Assembly (NCBI GenBank): GCA_032595685.2
Contig: CP159373.1
Span: 4,565,821-4,629,820, forward strand
Reading direction: 5' to 3'
DNA: 64,000 nt
Origin: Candidatus Electrothrix aestuarii
Lineage (GTDB): Bacteria > Desulfobacterota > Desulfobulbia > Desulfobulbales > Desulfobulbaceae
The translations under genes were made by a program, and so were the position numbers. The notes below the pieces were generated by a model, which worked only from the letters and a program-made list of their open reading frames with translations, did no database searches and was not told the origin of the DNA. Shown piece by piece: positions 26,601-35,247 of this stretch (positions are counted from its first letter, which is position 1; every line of letters starts with the position of its first letter).

Positions 26601-27191
26601 GGAGAGTTCAACTGTCTGTGCATAGAGAAAAGGAATATTTTCTTTCAGCTGTTGCAGGAAAATATTATAGAGCTCCTCATCATATTCATCGGACATACTT
26701 TCCTCAGCCAGCACGCCCACCTGTTCACCTTCTGGCTCTTCATCCAGCCCTTCCTCTTCAAAAGACTCTGTTGCACCTCCTGCATCATCAACAACAGGCT
26801 CTGGTTCCGCATCTCCTTCCACGATCCTTCGCAACTGCTCTACCAGGTCAGCAACCTCTGTTTCCTCACCCTGAGTACGCTCAAGCTCGTCAACCAAAAG
26901 CGTTAGGCGATCCTTACCTGCAATAAGTAAATCTGTAATTGCGGTATTGAGAGTAATTTCACTTCTGCGTATAAGATCAAGCAGATTCTCCATCTTATGT
27001 GACAGTTCTGAAACCCGCTCAATCCCAACAAATTGGGCAGCGCCTTTAATAGTGTGGATTGAACGAAAAATTTCATCCAGCACTTCTTTGTCATTATAAT
27101 CTTGTTCAAGCCGGAGAAGACTGCTTTCCATCTCTTCAAGATGTTCTGCTGCCTCAACAATAAAATCCGGTAACATTGATGAGTCTATCAT
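23610..27191 (-). CDS. cheA: Histidine kinase CheA with three Hpt-like modules
   Basis: About 1193 residues, nearly twice the usual CheA size. The ATG at 27191 has AAGGTGGAG before it. Module 1 is a true Hpt domain with phospho-His in RSIHTIKGAA (residue 46). Two further helical Hpt-like modules begin with DEELYNIFLQQL (about 190) and DEELISIFLKKL (about 420). In them the His is replaced (IKSLKSSANYMGY and IGRLASSANYMEY). Acidic, low-complexity linkers join them. The dimerisation domain, HATPase (HIIRNSVDHG, DDGKGID, GRGVGMDVV) and a CheW-like P5 domain follow. No receiver domain is attached. It phosphorylates CheY and CheB-type receivers. Confidence 0.95.
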   Translation of the reverse strand: MIDSSMLPDFIVEAAEHLEEMESSLLRLEQDYNDKEVLDEIFRSIHTIKGAAQFVGIERVSELSHKMENLLDLIRRSEITLNTAITDLLIAGKDRLTLLVDELERTQGEETEVADLVEQLRRIVEGDAEPEPVVDDAGGATESFEEEGLDEEPEGEQVGVLAEESMSDEYDEELYNIFLQQLKENIPFLYAQTVELSISVDKQDVLYRCSDSIKSLKSSANYMGYEKLTQHYSNWQHAIENAVEQLSSGKMPDLSFMQDYLDEIIRSFPQAMDGYSQDDVDALGSDIGEEKQDVASIDSALNSIFADEGPATATDELASMGDFDSDAEEDEEEENQGIDLDRALDSIFSDEFGGLEEEEEEEPDPLHLDDAPLVSTSTSEPVVYDNKSSQVDAGGETGVDTVPLEYELYDDEYDEELISIFLKKLQTDIEYIQARIAEYRVGGDKRTILENCHDAIGRLASSANYMEYGSLTDFCELWQGVVDGYLADIATGVDSDIAAGMQEFVDKIVGVYPQITGDNKPEELDEFDDEDVSENIFSVADESEAAPEDLQSKEKEIPVPPEPPRKKEEVQETKTVVAQTNNEQDDHSAGESGDKELFDKLSSALEVSEYAATTSPDSIDTVIEEIIEAPGTESRQGQDSKNDSGMDLSQLVDKVVNGGMGTSDSGAHLLDKVVASKEPEEEQEKVKEDSLDASEVAEEEVQKKSQGADTPAEEKPEEQHNEPVAVTKTVDFIKSEILKQEAEQEEKEATPTKKATVRSSIRVDADKIDYLMNQVGELVVSRAYFAQLVNEMRGLEQQLLESSGVTKGQLKPLHEFSFRLSEAGVHLGRVSNELQEGVMKVRMLPIDQLFKRYPRLVRDLVHNSDKDVKLVTKGEETELDKMVIESISDPLIHIIRNSVDHGIETIEERLRVGKPAQGILLLEAFHESDHIVLEITDDGKGIDTARIRKKALEKSLVRKEELERMSDQELTRLIMLPGFSTAEKATKTSGRGVGMDVVKKNIEKLNGTVEIVSEVGKGTRLRIKIPLTMAIIQALMVRVGQEKFTIPLTTVEETLRVFRHEISEIEGVDVIHLRENTMPIFQLSKIYNIDRQGLDEDKMFVVVVSTGTQELGIVVDELLGQEEVVIKPLADYLRVESGFGGATILGDGGISLILDIPELVKIAKENQVLKQEQRSLNFKRKKGSTASATQLIH

Positions 27192-27321
27192 ATTCTCCAC
27201 CTTGTAACTATCTGATTATTCTTATATCCAGGACGCATATTTTAAATATTCGGCACCTTCTTTCAGTGGGCTACTCTATTTCTCTGATAACCGATAACCA
27301 GTACCAAATTTTTTTTTCAGC

Positions 27322-27489
27322 TCAGGAAATCTTCACAGCAGATTCCTGCTGGTAATCAGAAACCATTTTTTCATCTTCTAATTTTATTTCAAAATAACTA
27401 AATGACATAACGATAGATTTAAGATCTTCATTATTCCGATGCATCTTTATGATATCTTTTTGAACACCACCCTTAATTTTTGCCCCCCC
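27322..27489 (-). other. Shifted-frame extension of the HAMP gene
   Basis: In the -1 register relative to the gene above, codons stay open from the G7 tract to a TGA at 27324-27322. They encode a protein-like, charged helical sequence (includes HRNNEDLKSIVMSFSYFEIK and LEDEKMVSDYQQES). The conceptual joined protein is about 235 residues. The shift could be an assembly error, a mutation, or slippage at the homopolymer. Confidence 0.55.
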
Positions 27490-28021
27490 TCTCTTTTTCC
27501 AAAGAAAAATTCAAATTTTGCGCAATATTTTCCAGTAAATCCCGGCTGGACTGGCTATGATTCCATACGAAGAGCAAAACCTCCTGCATATTGACAGCCA
27601 GATCATTTATATTTTCCCCTAGCGACCCAATCTCATCTGACCTTTTTACATAATTTGATGTTTCCAGATGACCATCCGCCATTAACCTGCTTGCAGCCTG
27701 TATTTCCGTCAAGGGACGGATAATGTGTCTTAAAAAATATAGCATAGCAGCTGCTTGGATACTCAACAGCACAAACAGAATAGCACATAACGCGCCATAA
27801 AAAATTCTCGGAGTCTCGTCACCATGATAAATAAATGCATAAAGAAGGCCAGCTGCGGTGATGAAAGTCAGCATAAAATTGAGGAGAAAAAAAAGACTTA
27901 CTTTTTTTCTCAAACTCACATCGTTTGCTGCCTCTAACAAGGTAGACATAGGCGACAAATCCGTTTTAAGATGAACCTTATGGCGACCAGCCCAAACTGC
28001 TTTCCACCAAACTGCACGCAA
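27473..28021 (-). CDS. HAMP-domain membrane protein, probably frameshifted at a G7 tract
   Basis: As read, 182 residues from a TTG at 28021 with GGAG upstream; an ATG at 27949 would shorten it by 24. Two membrane helices (SLFFLLNFMLTFITAAGLLYAF and a long one near residues 85-108) flank a very short loop. A HAMP domain follows (RHIIRPLTEIQAASRLM through DEIGSLGENINDLA). The frame ends shortly after a run of seven G (27489-27483). With one G fewer it would continue for 53 more codons to 27322. It lies between cheY and cheA, and may relay membrane or receptor signals to CheA. Confidence 0.7.
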   Translation of the reverse strand: MRAVWWKAVWAGRHKVHLKTDLSPMSTLLEAANDVSLRKKVSLFFLLNFMLTFITAAGLLYAFIYHGDETPRIFYGALCAILFVLLSIQAAAMLYFLRHIIRPLTEIQAASRLMADGHLETSNYVKRSDEIGSLGENINDLAVNMQEVLLFVWNHSQSSRDLLENIAQNLNFSLEKERGGKN

Positions 28022-28187
28022 TGTGCTCCAAGGTTATGAGAGAGGTTACAGATAAAATACGCTCAGTCCCCATGCTCACATGCTCAACCTATGCTCTGCG
28101 TAAAATGTTCTACTAAATCAAAAACAACATACTATAGTAACAGTTGCCTGAGATGTCTGAACCAACAGCTTCAGTGGGTTACAAGAG

Positions 28188-28553
28188 CTAGTCGCCCGCC
28201 TCTGTTTTTTCTATCATTTCGAGAATTTCTCTCGCCTTATGCTTACTCGCAAACCCTCGCGCCCCAAGTGCCTCAACTTCAGCCCGATATACGTCTTCAT
28301 CAAGATTAGAAAGGAAGATAATATGCGCGGAGCTGTCGAAATTCAAGATTTCTCTTGCAGCTGCAAGGCCATCCATCTCACGCATAGTGATGTCCATAGT
28401 AACAATATCCGGCTTCAGAGACTTATACAGCTCAATAGCTTCCAGACCATTTTTTGCCTGACCAACGACTATATGTCCCGGTGGTTGCAACAACTTCGCT
28501 ATCATCTTACGCATCATAGATGAATCATCAACTATAAGGACTCTCTTACTCAT
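28188..28553 (-). CDS. cheY: CheY-type single-domain response regulator
   Basis: A 121-residue receiver domain: acidic pair in VLIVDDSSMM, phospho-Asp in DIVTMDITM, Thr/Ser switch region IIFLSNL and Lys in FASKHKA. It takes phosphate from CheA and carries the signal to the output. It starts 4 bp after the CheW stop, so the pair is cotranslated. Flagellar genes are absent from the window, so the output may be gliding, pili or another device. Confidence 0.93.
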   Translation of the reverse strand: MSKRVLIVDDSSMMRKMIAKLLQPPGHIVVGQAKNGLEAIELYKSLKPDIVTMDITMREMDGLAAAREILNFDSSAHIIFLSNLDEDVYRAEVEALGARGFASKHKAREILEMIEKTEAGD

Positions 28554-28557
28554 CTGG

Positions 28558-29070
28558 TTATTCTCCGTTCATTGACTTAAGCAGCTTTAATTCATCTGCA
28601 AGAAGGATACGATTAAAATCAAGAAGGATCAGCAATCCTTCACCGATATCGCAGACACCTCTGATATACTGATTGGCAAGCCCGGCAACAACAACTTCAG
28701 GCGGAGGCTCAATAGTACTTTCCATAATTTTGAGTACCCTGGTAACAGAATCGACAATAAACCCAGTCACTCTACTGTTAATATCCAGAATCAATATCCA
28801 GGTATCTTTTGAGGATGTTCCTTCCTGATAAAGGTTAAGCCGCTTCCGTAATTCAATAACAGGAATAATATTACCGCGCAGGTTGATAACACCTTCAATA
28901 AAGTCAGGTGAATTCGGTACCGATGTAATAGGAGCAGACCGAATAATCTCCTGTACCATGAGGATGTCTACCCCGAATTGCTCATTGCCAATGGTAAAAC
29001 CGACCAGCTGCATAAGCTGTTCTTTTTCTTCCTGCTCGGTCACCTTGGCAGCTGCAAAAGTATCAGCCAT
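28558..29070 (-). CDS. cheW: Chemotaxis coupling protein CheW
   Basis: A 170-residue CheW domain. The typical motifs VGFTIGNEQFGVDILMVQEI, FIEGVINLRGNIIPVIELR and TGFIVDSVTRVL are present. It links the receptor to CheA in the signalling array. It lies between the receptor gene and cheY, all on the minus strand. Confidence 0.95.
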   Translation of the reverse strand: MADTFAAAKVTEQEEKEQLMQLVGFTIGNEQFGVDILMVQEIIRSAPITSVPNSPDFIEGVINLRGNIIPVIELRKRLNLYQEGTSSKDTWILILDINSRVTGFIVDSVTRVLKIMESTIEPPPEVVVAGLANQYIRGVCDIGEGLLILLDFNRILLADELKLLKSMNGE

Positions 29071-29186
29071 GGATGTTCTCCTTTATATATACAATTAACT
29101 GCTCAACAGTGGCTCATTCTCCAAGCTACTGTCATTTTTCACCCGTTCCCTCCTCTCTCTTTATCTCACCGTAAAATCAATGGTAA

Positions 29187-29230
29187 AGAACCGCTCTGCG
29201 CTTTCGACGAAGAAAACGCAGAGCGATCGG
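29187..29230 (-). terminator. Strong hairpin after the receptor gene
   Basis: CGCTCTGCG and CGCAGAGCG form a perfect 9-bp stem (29192-29200 with 29217-29225), extended by CTTTC/GAAAA pairing. It lies between the receptor stop and cheW and has no T run. It may lower read-through or protect the 3' end of the receptor message, setting receptor and downstream levels apart. Confidence 0.5.
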
Positions 29231-29261
29231 AGACAGAGTTCGGAAACAGAAAGAAGGTGGC

Positions 29262-32200
29262 TTACAGTTTAAACTGCTCAACCTGCTCGCGCAGCCTGTC
29301 AGAAGCAGCCCGGAGCTCATCGGTAATGGACACAACCACACCAGCTCCTTCAACTGTTCTTTGCGCACCCTCATAGGATTGCTCGGCAATCCTTACCGCA
29401 TTCTTGGAACGCTCACCCTGAGCAGTAACCATTTCGTTCAGCTGATCTGTACGATGCACAATTTCACGCATCTCAGTGTCAATGGTACTGGAACCGGCAC
29501 TTGCTTCAGATACCAGCGCACTAATGATCTGAGACTGCTGAACCATTGAGGCCAGCGCTGTCTCAGCAGCCTGACGACGAGCACCCTGCTCACCAGCCAT
29601 TCTGGAGATGTCTTCTGCCAATTTGTTCAGTTCCTGAACAAGAGTCTGAACGTTCTGAATGTCACTTTCAACAACCTGGGCAACAGAGGCAATCTCCTCA
29701 ATGGAGTGCATGTTGTTACGACCGCTGGCATCAATCTTAGCAAGAGCGTCCTGCAGTTCTTCGGAATAGCGGGTTCCTGCGTCAACGCTGGCAGTAGAGT
29801 CCTTAATCAGCTGGGTAATTTCTTTTGCAGCTTCAGAGGAACGTTGCGCCAGTTTACCAACCTCGTCAGCAACAACCGCGAAACCTTTACCATGCGCACC
29901 GGCACGAGCAGCCTCAATGGCAGCGTTCAAAGCCAGCAAGTTTGTTTGCTCGGCGATTTCAGTGATAACGCCGATGATTTCAGAGATCTGTCCAGAGGAC
30001 TCAGCAATAGCACGCATACCAGCAACTGTGTTTTCCACAGCAGCACGACCGTCCTGAGCAGCTTTCAAAGACTCCTGACCCTGGGCTGTAGCAGATTCTA
30101 CCGCCTGGCCCATGTTCCGTACAGCTGCGGTAATTTCGTTAATGGATGCAGTTACCTGCATAACCATTTTACCCTGCTCATTGGAGGTGGCCACAACGCG
30201 GGCACCTGTCTCACCCATCGCACCAACGCGGTCAGTAGCTGTTTCTGCCTCTTCAGACTGTTTGATAACCGCATTACTAACGGTATCCATTGATTGGAGC
30301 AGCTCCGCAATGGTTTGCTGGGAACGCTGCGCACCCAACTGCTGCGCCTTGGCACCCTCAGCAACCTGACCAGCAGTCTGACCCATTGTTGCCAGCAACT
30401 CTCTTGTTTTCTCTGATTGCTTCGCCTCAACCTCAGCACGATCCCTGTTTGCAGATGCACGTCCTGCCACGTTCTGCGCGTTTTCGGCAACAGCCAGGGA
30501 TACGCTCTGTACCTCGGAAAATGCTGCGTTCAACTCAACCAGCATGTTGTTAAACTCATCCGCCATCTCGCCGATCTCATCGGAAGAGGTAGACTCAACT
30601 TTCAGGGTCAGATCACGTTCCGCAGCAACCTGACGAACAACGCGGGCGATTTCAACAATAGGACGAGCAAAACCCGTTCCCACGAACCAGGCAATAACAC
30701 CGACAACAAGCAGAATAACAACACCGAAAATTCCCGCCTGGATACGCAGATTGGTGATAGCTGCCAAGGCCTCAGCTTTATCGATCTTGGCCTCAACAAC
30801 CCAGTCAAACTTCGTGTTCAGGATCTTAGGCAGACCCAGCTTGGTTGCAGAAGAAAGGATAGGTTGATTACGATAGTCAACAGACTCCTCAGTTACACCG
30901 CCCTCTGATCGAAAGGCATCCTGAACGATTGTTGCAGTCAGTTTGGATTCATATAGAGTCAGACCAAGACGGGAGTTGGTACGGGCCAAATGATCCTCAC
31001 CGATCAGGAAGGTCTCACCAGTCTCACCGAGACCGGTTCGCTGGTCAACCAAGGCCTGTAGGTCGTCGTTGGTAATACGGATAGCAATGATGGAAACCAG
31101 CTCTCCCTTGGAAACAACCGGGCCTGCGAGAAAGGCCAGGGGTTTATTAGCTGGCTCATACAAAGCATAGTCCGCCATCTGAACCTGCCGGCTGTCCTTA
31201 ACCTGACGGACCAAACGTCCCAAATTGGTGTCTTTCAGATCTCCGGTCAGGAGATTGTTCAGATACTCCTGTTCCTTCTTCACAGAGTAATAGCAGAATC
31301 CGGTAGGATCAATGAGGTAAAGATCAAAATAGCTATAGGCTTTCTGATACTTGGTCATCAGGTCCTCTGCTTCGCCTGCATGGGTCGGGTTAACAACGTC
31401 AGCAAAGGTACCAGTGGTGATCAGTCCCCAGTTCAGACCAGGAATGTCTACAGGAACGAATGTTGCCAGCTCAAAGAGCCCTGTAGAACCGATATCATAG
31501 TCAATATCGGCTTTTCCGGCCAGTACTGTCTCAGCAGCTCTGAGCTTTATCAGGTCACCGATCCGTCCCTCTTTGACAATGCGGTCAGAGACCAGCGTGG
31601 GTGATGCCGGATTCGCAACCAGGAAGGACTCAAAGGAAGCCACCATACCCTGACGCTCCTGCACGATACCATTAATCTCGCTGGCAGGAATCTGGAAGGC
31701 AGCAACACCGAGGAAACGTCCCTCTTCCATAATCGGGGCCGCAATAAAGAGCGCTTGCTTATTATTGGACGGAGCATAAGGGCTGTAGTCCTCAATAGCA
31801 ACACCCTTCTGCGCCTTGGCAAAAACACGTCCCAGCCCGGAGGTGCGCAGGGAACCTTCAACCACATTCTGGCCCAGATCAGACTCTCCGGCAACAGTGT
31901 ACACAATGTCACCGCTAGCAGAGATCAGAAAGACATCGTAATACCCATGTTGTTCAACGTAGGTTTTATACATCGGGCCGTATTTTTCCTTATAGCCGTT
32001 CCAGAGGCTGCCACCGACCCTGCCGCCTTCCTCGCGAAAGGCCTCAGCAAACTCCTGAACAGCGTTCATCGTGCTGAGATTGGCCGCCATCATGGTAGCA
32101 TCAGAAAAACGCTTCTTCATGTATCGTTCCAGGGCACCCTTCTTAACCGCCTCAAGAGCCTGTACCTTGGCAATAGCGTCACCACGAAGCCCCTGAAGAA

Positions 32201-32450
32201 CCTCGCCCAGCATAGACACGTCATCATGGGCCTCTGACAGGTACGACGCAACCTGTGATTTTTTCAGCTCCCGAATTGAGTCGAGCTGGAACTTAGCACG
32301 CTCCTCAAGGGCCTTGGCTGCCTGCAACTGGTCAACAAAGGCACTGACCAGAAAGGGCACAAGACCAACGGCGAGCATGATCGCAACCAGCTTGCCGCGA
32401 AGTCCCAGACCTCCAAACCATCCAGAAGTCTTCCTCTTCAAATTTTTCAT
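29262..32450 (-). CDS. Methyl-accepting chemotaxis protein with two tandem Cache-like sensor repeats
   Basis: 1062 residues from the ATG at 32450, which has a GGAGGGG site; the start 39 bp earlier is rejected. The N-terminal membrane helix ([19 protein letters not shown]) is followed by a very long periplasmic part (about 50-590). This part contains two similar Cache-like modules, around [17 protein letters not shown] and [17 protein letters not shown], each ending with an ERQGM/DQRTG loop. A second helix, a HAMP domain and the cytoplasmic signalling domain with the conserved tip [18 protein letters not shown] follow. The C-terminus EQFKL lacks a CheR-tethering pentapeptide. Confidence 0.95.
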   Translation of the reverse strand: MKNLKRKTSGWFGGLGLRGKLVAIMLAVGLVPFLVSAFVDQLQAAKALEERAKFQLDSIRELKKSQVASYLSEAHDDVSMLGEVLQGLRGDAIAKVQALEAVKKGALERYMKKRFSDATMMAANLSTMNAVQEFAEAFREEGGRVGGSLWNGYKEKYGPMYKTYVEQHGYYDVFLISASGDIVYTVAGESDLGQNVVEGSLRTSGLGRVFAKAQKGVAIEDYSPYAPSNNKQALFIAAPIMEEGRFLGVAAFQIPASEINGIVQERQGMVASFESFLVANPASPTLVSDRIVKEGRIGDLIKLRAAETVLAGKADIDYDIGSTGLFELATFVPVDIPGLNWGLITTGTFADVVNPTHAGEAEDLMTKYQKAYSYFDLYLIDPTGFCYYSVKKEQEYLNNLLTGDLKDTNLGRLVRQVKDSRQVQMADYALYEPANKPLAFLAGPVVSKGELVSIIAIRITNDDLQALVDQRTGLGETGETFLIGEDHLARTNSRLGLTLYESKLTATIVQDAFRSEGGVTEESVDYRNQPILSSATKLGLPKILNTKFDWVVEAKIDKAEALAAITNLRIQAGIFGVVILLVVGVIAWFVGTGFARPIVEIARVVRQVAAERDLTLKVESTSSDEIGEMADEFNNMLVELNAAFSEVQSVSLAVAENAQNVAGRASANRDRAEVEAKQSEKTRELLATMGQTAGQVAEGAKAQQLGAQRSQQTIAELLQSMDTVSNAVIKQSEEAETATDRVGAMGETGARVVATSNEQGKMVMQVTASINEITAAVRNMGQAVESATAQGQESLKAAQDGRAAVENTVAGMRAIAESSGQISEIIGVITEIAEQTNLLALNAAIEAARAGAHGKGFAVVADEVGKLAQRSSEAAKEITQLIKDSTASVDAGTRYSEELQDALAKIDASGRNNMHSIEEIASVAQVVESDIQNVQTLVQELNKLAEDISRMAGEQGARRQAAETALASMVQQSQIISALVSEASAGSSTIDTEMREIVHRTDQLNEMVTAQGERSKNAVRIAEQSYEGAQRTVEGAGVVVSITDELRAASDRLREQVEQFKL

Positions 32451-32773
32451 ACTTTCCCCTCCACCTGTCTGTTTTCCGATAGTACCCATCGACCGGACGA
32501 CATAATCCGGCGTCGGACCTGATTCTGCCTCACTCCAAAGAACATGTCTCCATACCTCCTTCTGGATTTTTCCTTATTTCTTTAAAATATATCGGGATAT
32601 ACTACATATTGCAAATGAGATTCGTTTTTTTTTCTCAGACAGGAAAGTCTCCGTCCCTGATGCACATTTTTTTGCTCACTTAAGGCGCAAGCACTTACTT
32701 ATGATCGCGGTGTTACCCAAATCTGAGATTACTGCCCCCTTTCAGGTGCCCTTTCCCCTCTACGTCTCACAAC

Positions 32774-32934
32774 AAACAGTATACCTTGTGCAAGACAAAA
32801 GGTATAGGTTTTGCGAGGCAAAAGGCGTAGGGTTTGCGTATCAAAAGGGCACCCTTTTACCATACAGAAGGTCTCCCTTTTACCCTATAAAAGGGTTCCC
32901 TTTTGATATACAGAAGGGAGCCCTTTTGATTCCC
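32774..32934. repeat. Seven-unit 23-bp tandem array of palindromic motifs
   Basis: Units begin every 23 bp at 32774, 32797, 32820, 32843, 32866, 32889 and 32912. The last four carry a 16-bp palindrome-like core: AAAAGGGCACCCTTTT, AGAAGGTCTCCCTTTT, AAAAGGGTTCCCTTTT and AGAAGGGAGCCCTTTT, each with a 7-bp joint. The first three are more diverged (for example AAAAGGTATAGGTTTT). The array lies in the 502-bp gap between the PATAN-REC-CheB gene and the receptor start, about 320 bp before the latter. The rest of the gap shows nothing clear. Confidence 0.85.
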
Positions 32935-32952
32935 CCCTGAATGACGGCCCGT

Positions 32953-34743
32953 TTACAACGCAATTGCTTTTTCAATGCTCTTTGGAATGCCTGTATCCGA
33001 TACCAACTCTGCTTCCGGACAACGGGCAGCCACCATTGCAGGCATCTCCCGATACAGGCTCACTGTCGGGTCCTGAATAATTCCGGTTCCGCCCACGCGC
33101 AGTACTTCTTCCATACCTTCTCCGCCGTCCTCACCCATCCCGGATAGCACAACAGCCACACTCTTTTCCTTAACCCGTTCAGTCATTGAATAGAACAGCA
33201 TATCGATAGACCCCCTTCGGGTGGCAAAGGGTGCTGCGGAGAGATGGAGAATCATTTCCCCTTCCACCTCACGAATAGTCAAATACTCCTCTCCAGAGGC
33301 CAGATAACACACTCCGGCTTCAATCTTGGCATCGTTCTCTGCCCGACGGATAATCAAGGATGAAAGCTTATTGACATACTTAGCAAAGGAATCCAGATGG
33401 CGGGAAGGGGCGTAAAGCATCACCAGATACCCTACCGGATACTTTGCAGTCAGATGGGGCAAAATCTTCAGGAGAGATCCATAGCCCCCTTCTGCTGCAC
33501 CCAGCGCAACAAGCCGTTCGCATTTTTTTTCTGCAAGGGCAAGAGCCAAGGCATCTTTTTTCTCCTGACTAACAGCCCTAACATATTTCACCGCCTCAAT
33601 CTCAACCTCCGCAGCCAAGCGAACCTTGCGGTCTATTTCGCTGGTCTGCTCTTCCAGGTTGGCATTACCGGTATTGGAGGGCTTTGCAACAAAGTCGACC
33701 GCTCCGTATTTGAGGGCATCGAAGGTCACCTCCGCCCCTTCTACGGTCATAGAACTGAGCATAACTGTAGGTGTAGGTGCCTGGATCATCAGATGCTTGA
33801 TCGTTGTCAGCCCGTCCATGACCGGCATTTCCACATCCAGGGTCACCACATCCGGCTTGAGTTGGGGAATAATTTGCAAAGCCTCTTCGCCGTTCTCTGC
33901 CTCGCCCACGACCTCCACCACCGGGCTGTCCTTAAAAATATTGGCAATGACCTTTCGCATCATCCTGGAGTCATCAACAATAAATAAATTAATTTTCTGA
34001 TCCGCCCTTGAAATGGGACAACTTGCTCCCTCCCCGCCACCAAAGGTGTTGCCAGCAGCTTCTTTTTTAAGACGGGAGGTGATCAAAATGGTTTCCAGTC
34101 CCTTGGCAGTGATGAGTTGCTCTACATTCTCTTCCGGCGGTTCTTCTGTAAATCCCAGAGGTGGCCAGTCAAAGATCTCCAGGGCTGCTTCCACCCCCTG
34201 TTTATTCTCGCAGGAAGCATTGACCAGCATGCCATTTTCAAAGAACAAAACGCCCTGCTTCTTACTGCCGAAATGCACACGAATACGGCAGGTTTTCTGT
34301 AAGGCCTCAACAAAGGACACGATTTTCCCGACAAAGATGCCAGGATGGTAATCATTTTCATCAAGACGCTGAAGCCCCTCAAGTACTGCACACCCGATAG
34401 TTTCCAAATTAGAGGGTTTCACCAGATAGAGGTAAATCGAGTCTTTAAAATGACAATCCCGCACCGACTCAAGAGAACGGTGTTCCTCTGAGATCATAAC
34501 AATGCATTGGATGTGCCGATAGGAAGAAGAAACCAGGGAAAGGAGAGCTAGAGCGTCGATATTCTGCGCATTAAGATTCACAACCAAGACGGCTATTTTC
34601 TCTTTTTTTAAGGCAAATATCTCGTCACCCTTATTGGTGGCAGTTAATACCTTGTACTGGCTGTAAGCAGACAGTACCTCGCAGAGATCATTAACAAAAG
34701 TCAGATCATCATCAACTATGAGGATTTTTGATATATCAGACAT
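32953..34743 (-). CDS. REC-PATAN-REC-CheB-like protein with dead catalytic site
   Basis: A 596-residue protein. A first receiver-like domain (1-120) has the acidic pair VDDD, but the phospho-Asp position reads VVNLNAQ, so it is probably inert. A PATAN/DUF4388 domain (about 135-225) is followed by a full receiver domain (about 245-365; Asp in VVTLDVEMPVMDG, Lys in VAKPSN). The C-terminal CheB-like domain (about 405-596) has the nucleophile Ser replaced by Ala (LGAAEGG) and no QHMP His (VMLYAPSRHLDS); the Asp is kept (LSGMGEDGGEG). It is the first gene of the minus-strand group. Confidence 0.86.
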   Translation of the reverse strand: MSDISKILIVDDDLTFVNDLCEVLSAYSQYKVLTATNKGDEIFALKKEKIAVLVVNLNAQNIDALALLSLVSSSYRHIQCIVMISEEHRSLESVRDCHFKDSIYLYLVKPSNLETIGCAVLEGLQRLDENDYHPGIFVGKIVSFVEALQKTCRIRVHFGSKKQGVLFFENGMLVNASCENKQGVEAALEIFDWPPLGFTEEPPEENVEQLITAKGLETILITSRLKKEAAGNTFGGGEGASCPISRADQKINLFIVDDSRMMRKVIANIFKDSPVVEVVGEAENGEEALQIIPQLKPDVVTLDVEMPVMDGLTTIKHLMIQAPTPTVMLSSMTVEGAEVTFDALKYGAVDFVAKPSNTGNANLEEQTSEIDRKVRLAAEVEIEAVKYVRAVSQEKKDALALALAEKKCERLVALGAAEGGYGSLLKILPHLTAKYPVGYLVMLYAPSRHLDSFAKYVNKLSSLIIRRAENDAKIEAGVCYLASGEEYLTIREVEGEMILHLSAAPFATRRGSIDMLFYSMTERVKEKSVAVVLSGMGEDGGEGMEEVLRVGGTGIIQDPTVSLYREMPAMVAARCPEAELVSDTGIPKSIEKAIAL

Positions 34744-35247
34744 GAATCAAAAAAAAGTCAATTGGTAAGAAACGCAGTGAGGTATGCTGGCTATGCTTTC
34801 AGTTCATTCCAGGAAAAGATAGACTACCGTATCAGAATGCGAACACTATTATCTTTTTAAGATAGCATATCTAAAACTGAAATCAATTTTTTTTAACGGT
34901 ATTGAAAGGATTCATTAACTCTCCTCTGAATATCGCCTGAACAGTAGCGGAAACATACACCTCTCTTTTATAAAAAATACAACCTGGCTCCAATTATGAA
35001 AAGAATTATTATTAACTAGGCCTATTAATTTGCCCTTTTTGCTTCTGATCATCACAACTGAGGAGCTATTGCAAGAGTACTCGTGACCCAGTTTCTTTGT
35101 AAAATTCTGAAGTGCATGTCTCACCTAACAAGCTTAAGATAGGCACATAGAGGAAAAACGAAACAAATGGAAATGACCGCAATATTTTCAGAGAAGAACA
35201 GACCTTCTTCACAAAAAGATGCAGTAAGAAAGTTACCTGGTACGGAA
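34744..35247. other. 504-bp region upstream of the chemosensory genes
   Basis: No confident gene. A 69-codon minus-strand frame at 34915-35124, with AGGTGAGAC before its ATG, encodes a charged, protein-like sequence of unknown kind; it could be a small gene or a remnant. The promoter of the PATAN-REC-CheB gene should lie here, but I cannot assign boxes. Confidence 0.4.

Noticed and set aside
24402-26926. Several plus-strand frames inside cheA
   Set aside because: They reflect the acidic low-complexity linkers of CheA read backwards; none has a start signal or motif.
32774-32934. Could the 23-bp array be a CRISPR?
   Set aside because: The units are directly adjacent, with no spacers of constant length between identical repeats, the units vary, and no cas gene is near.
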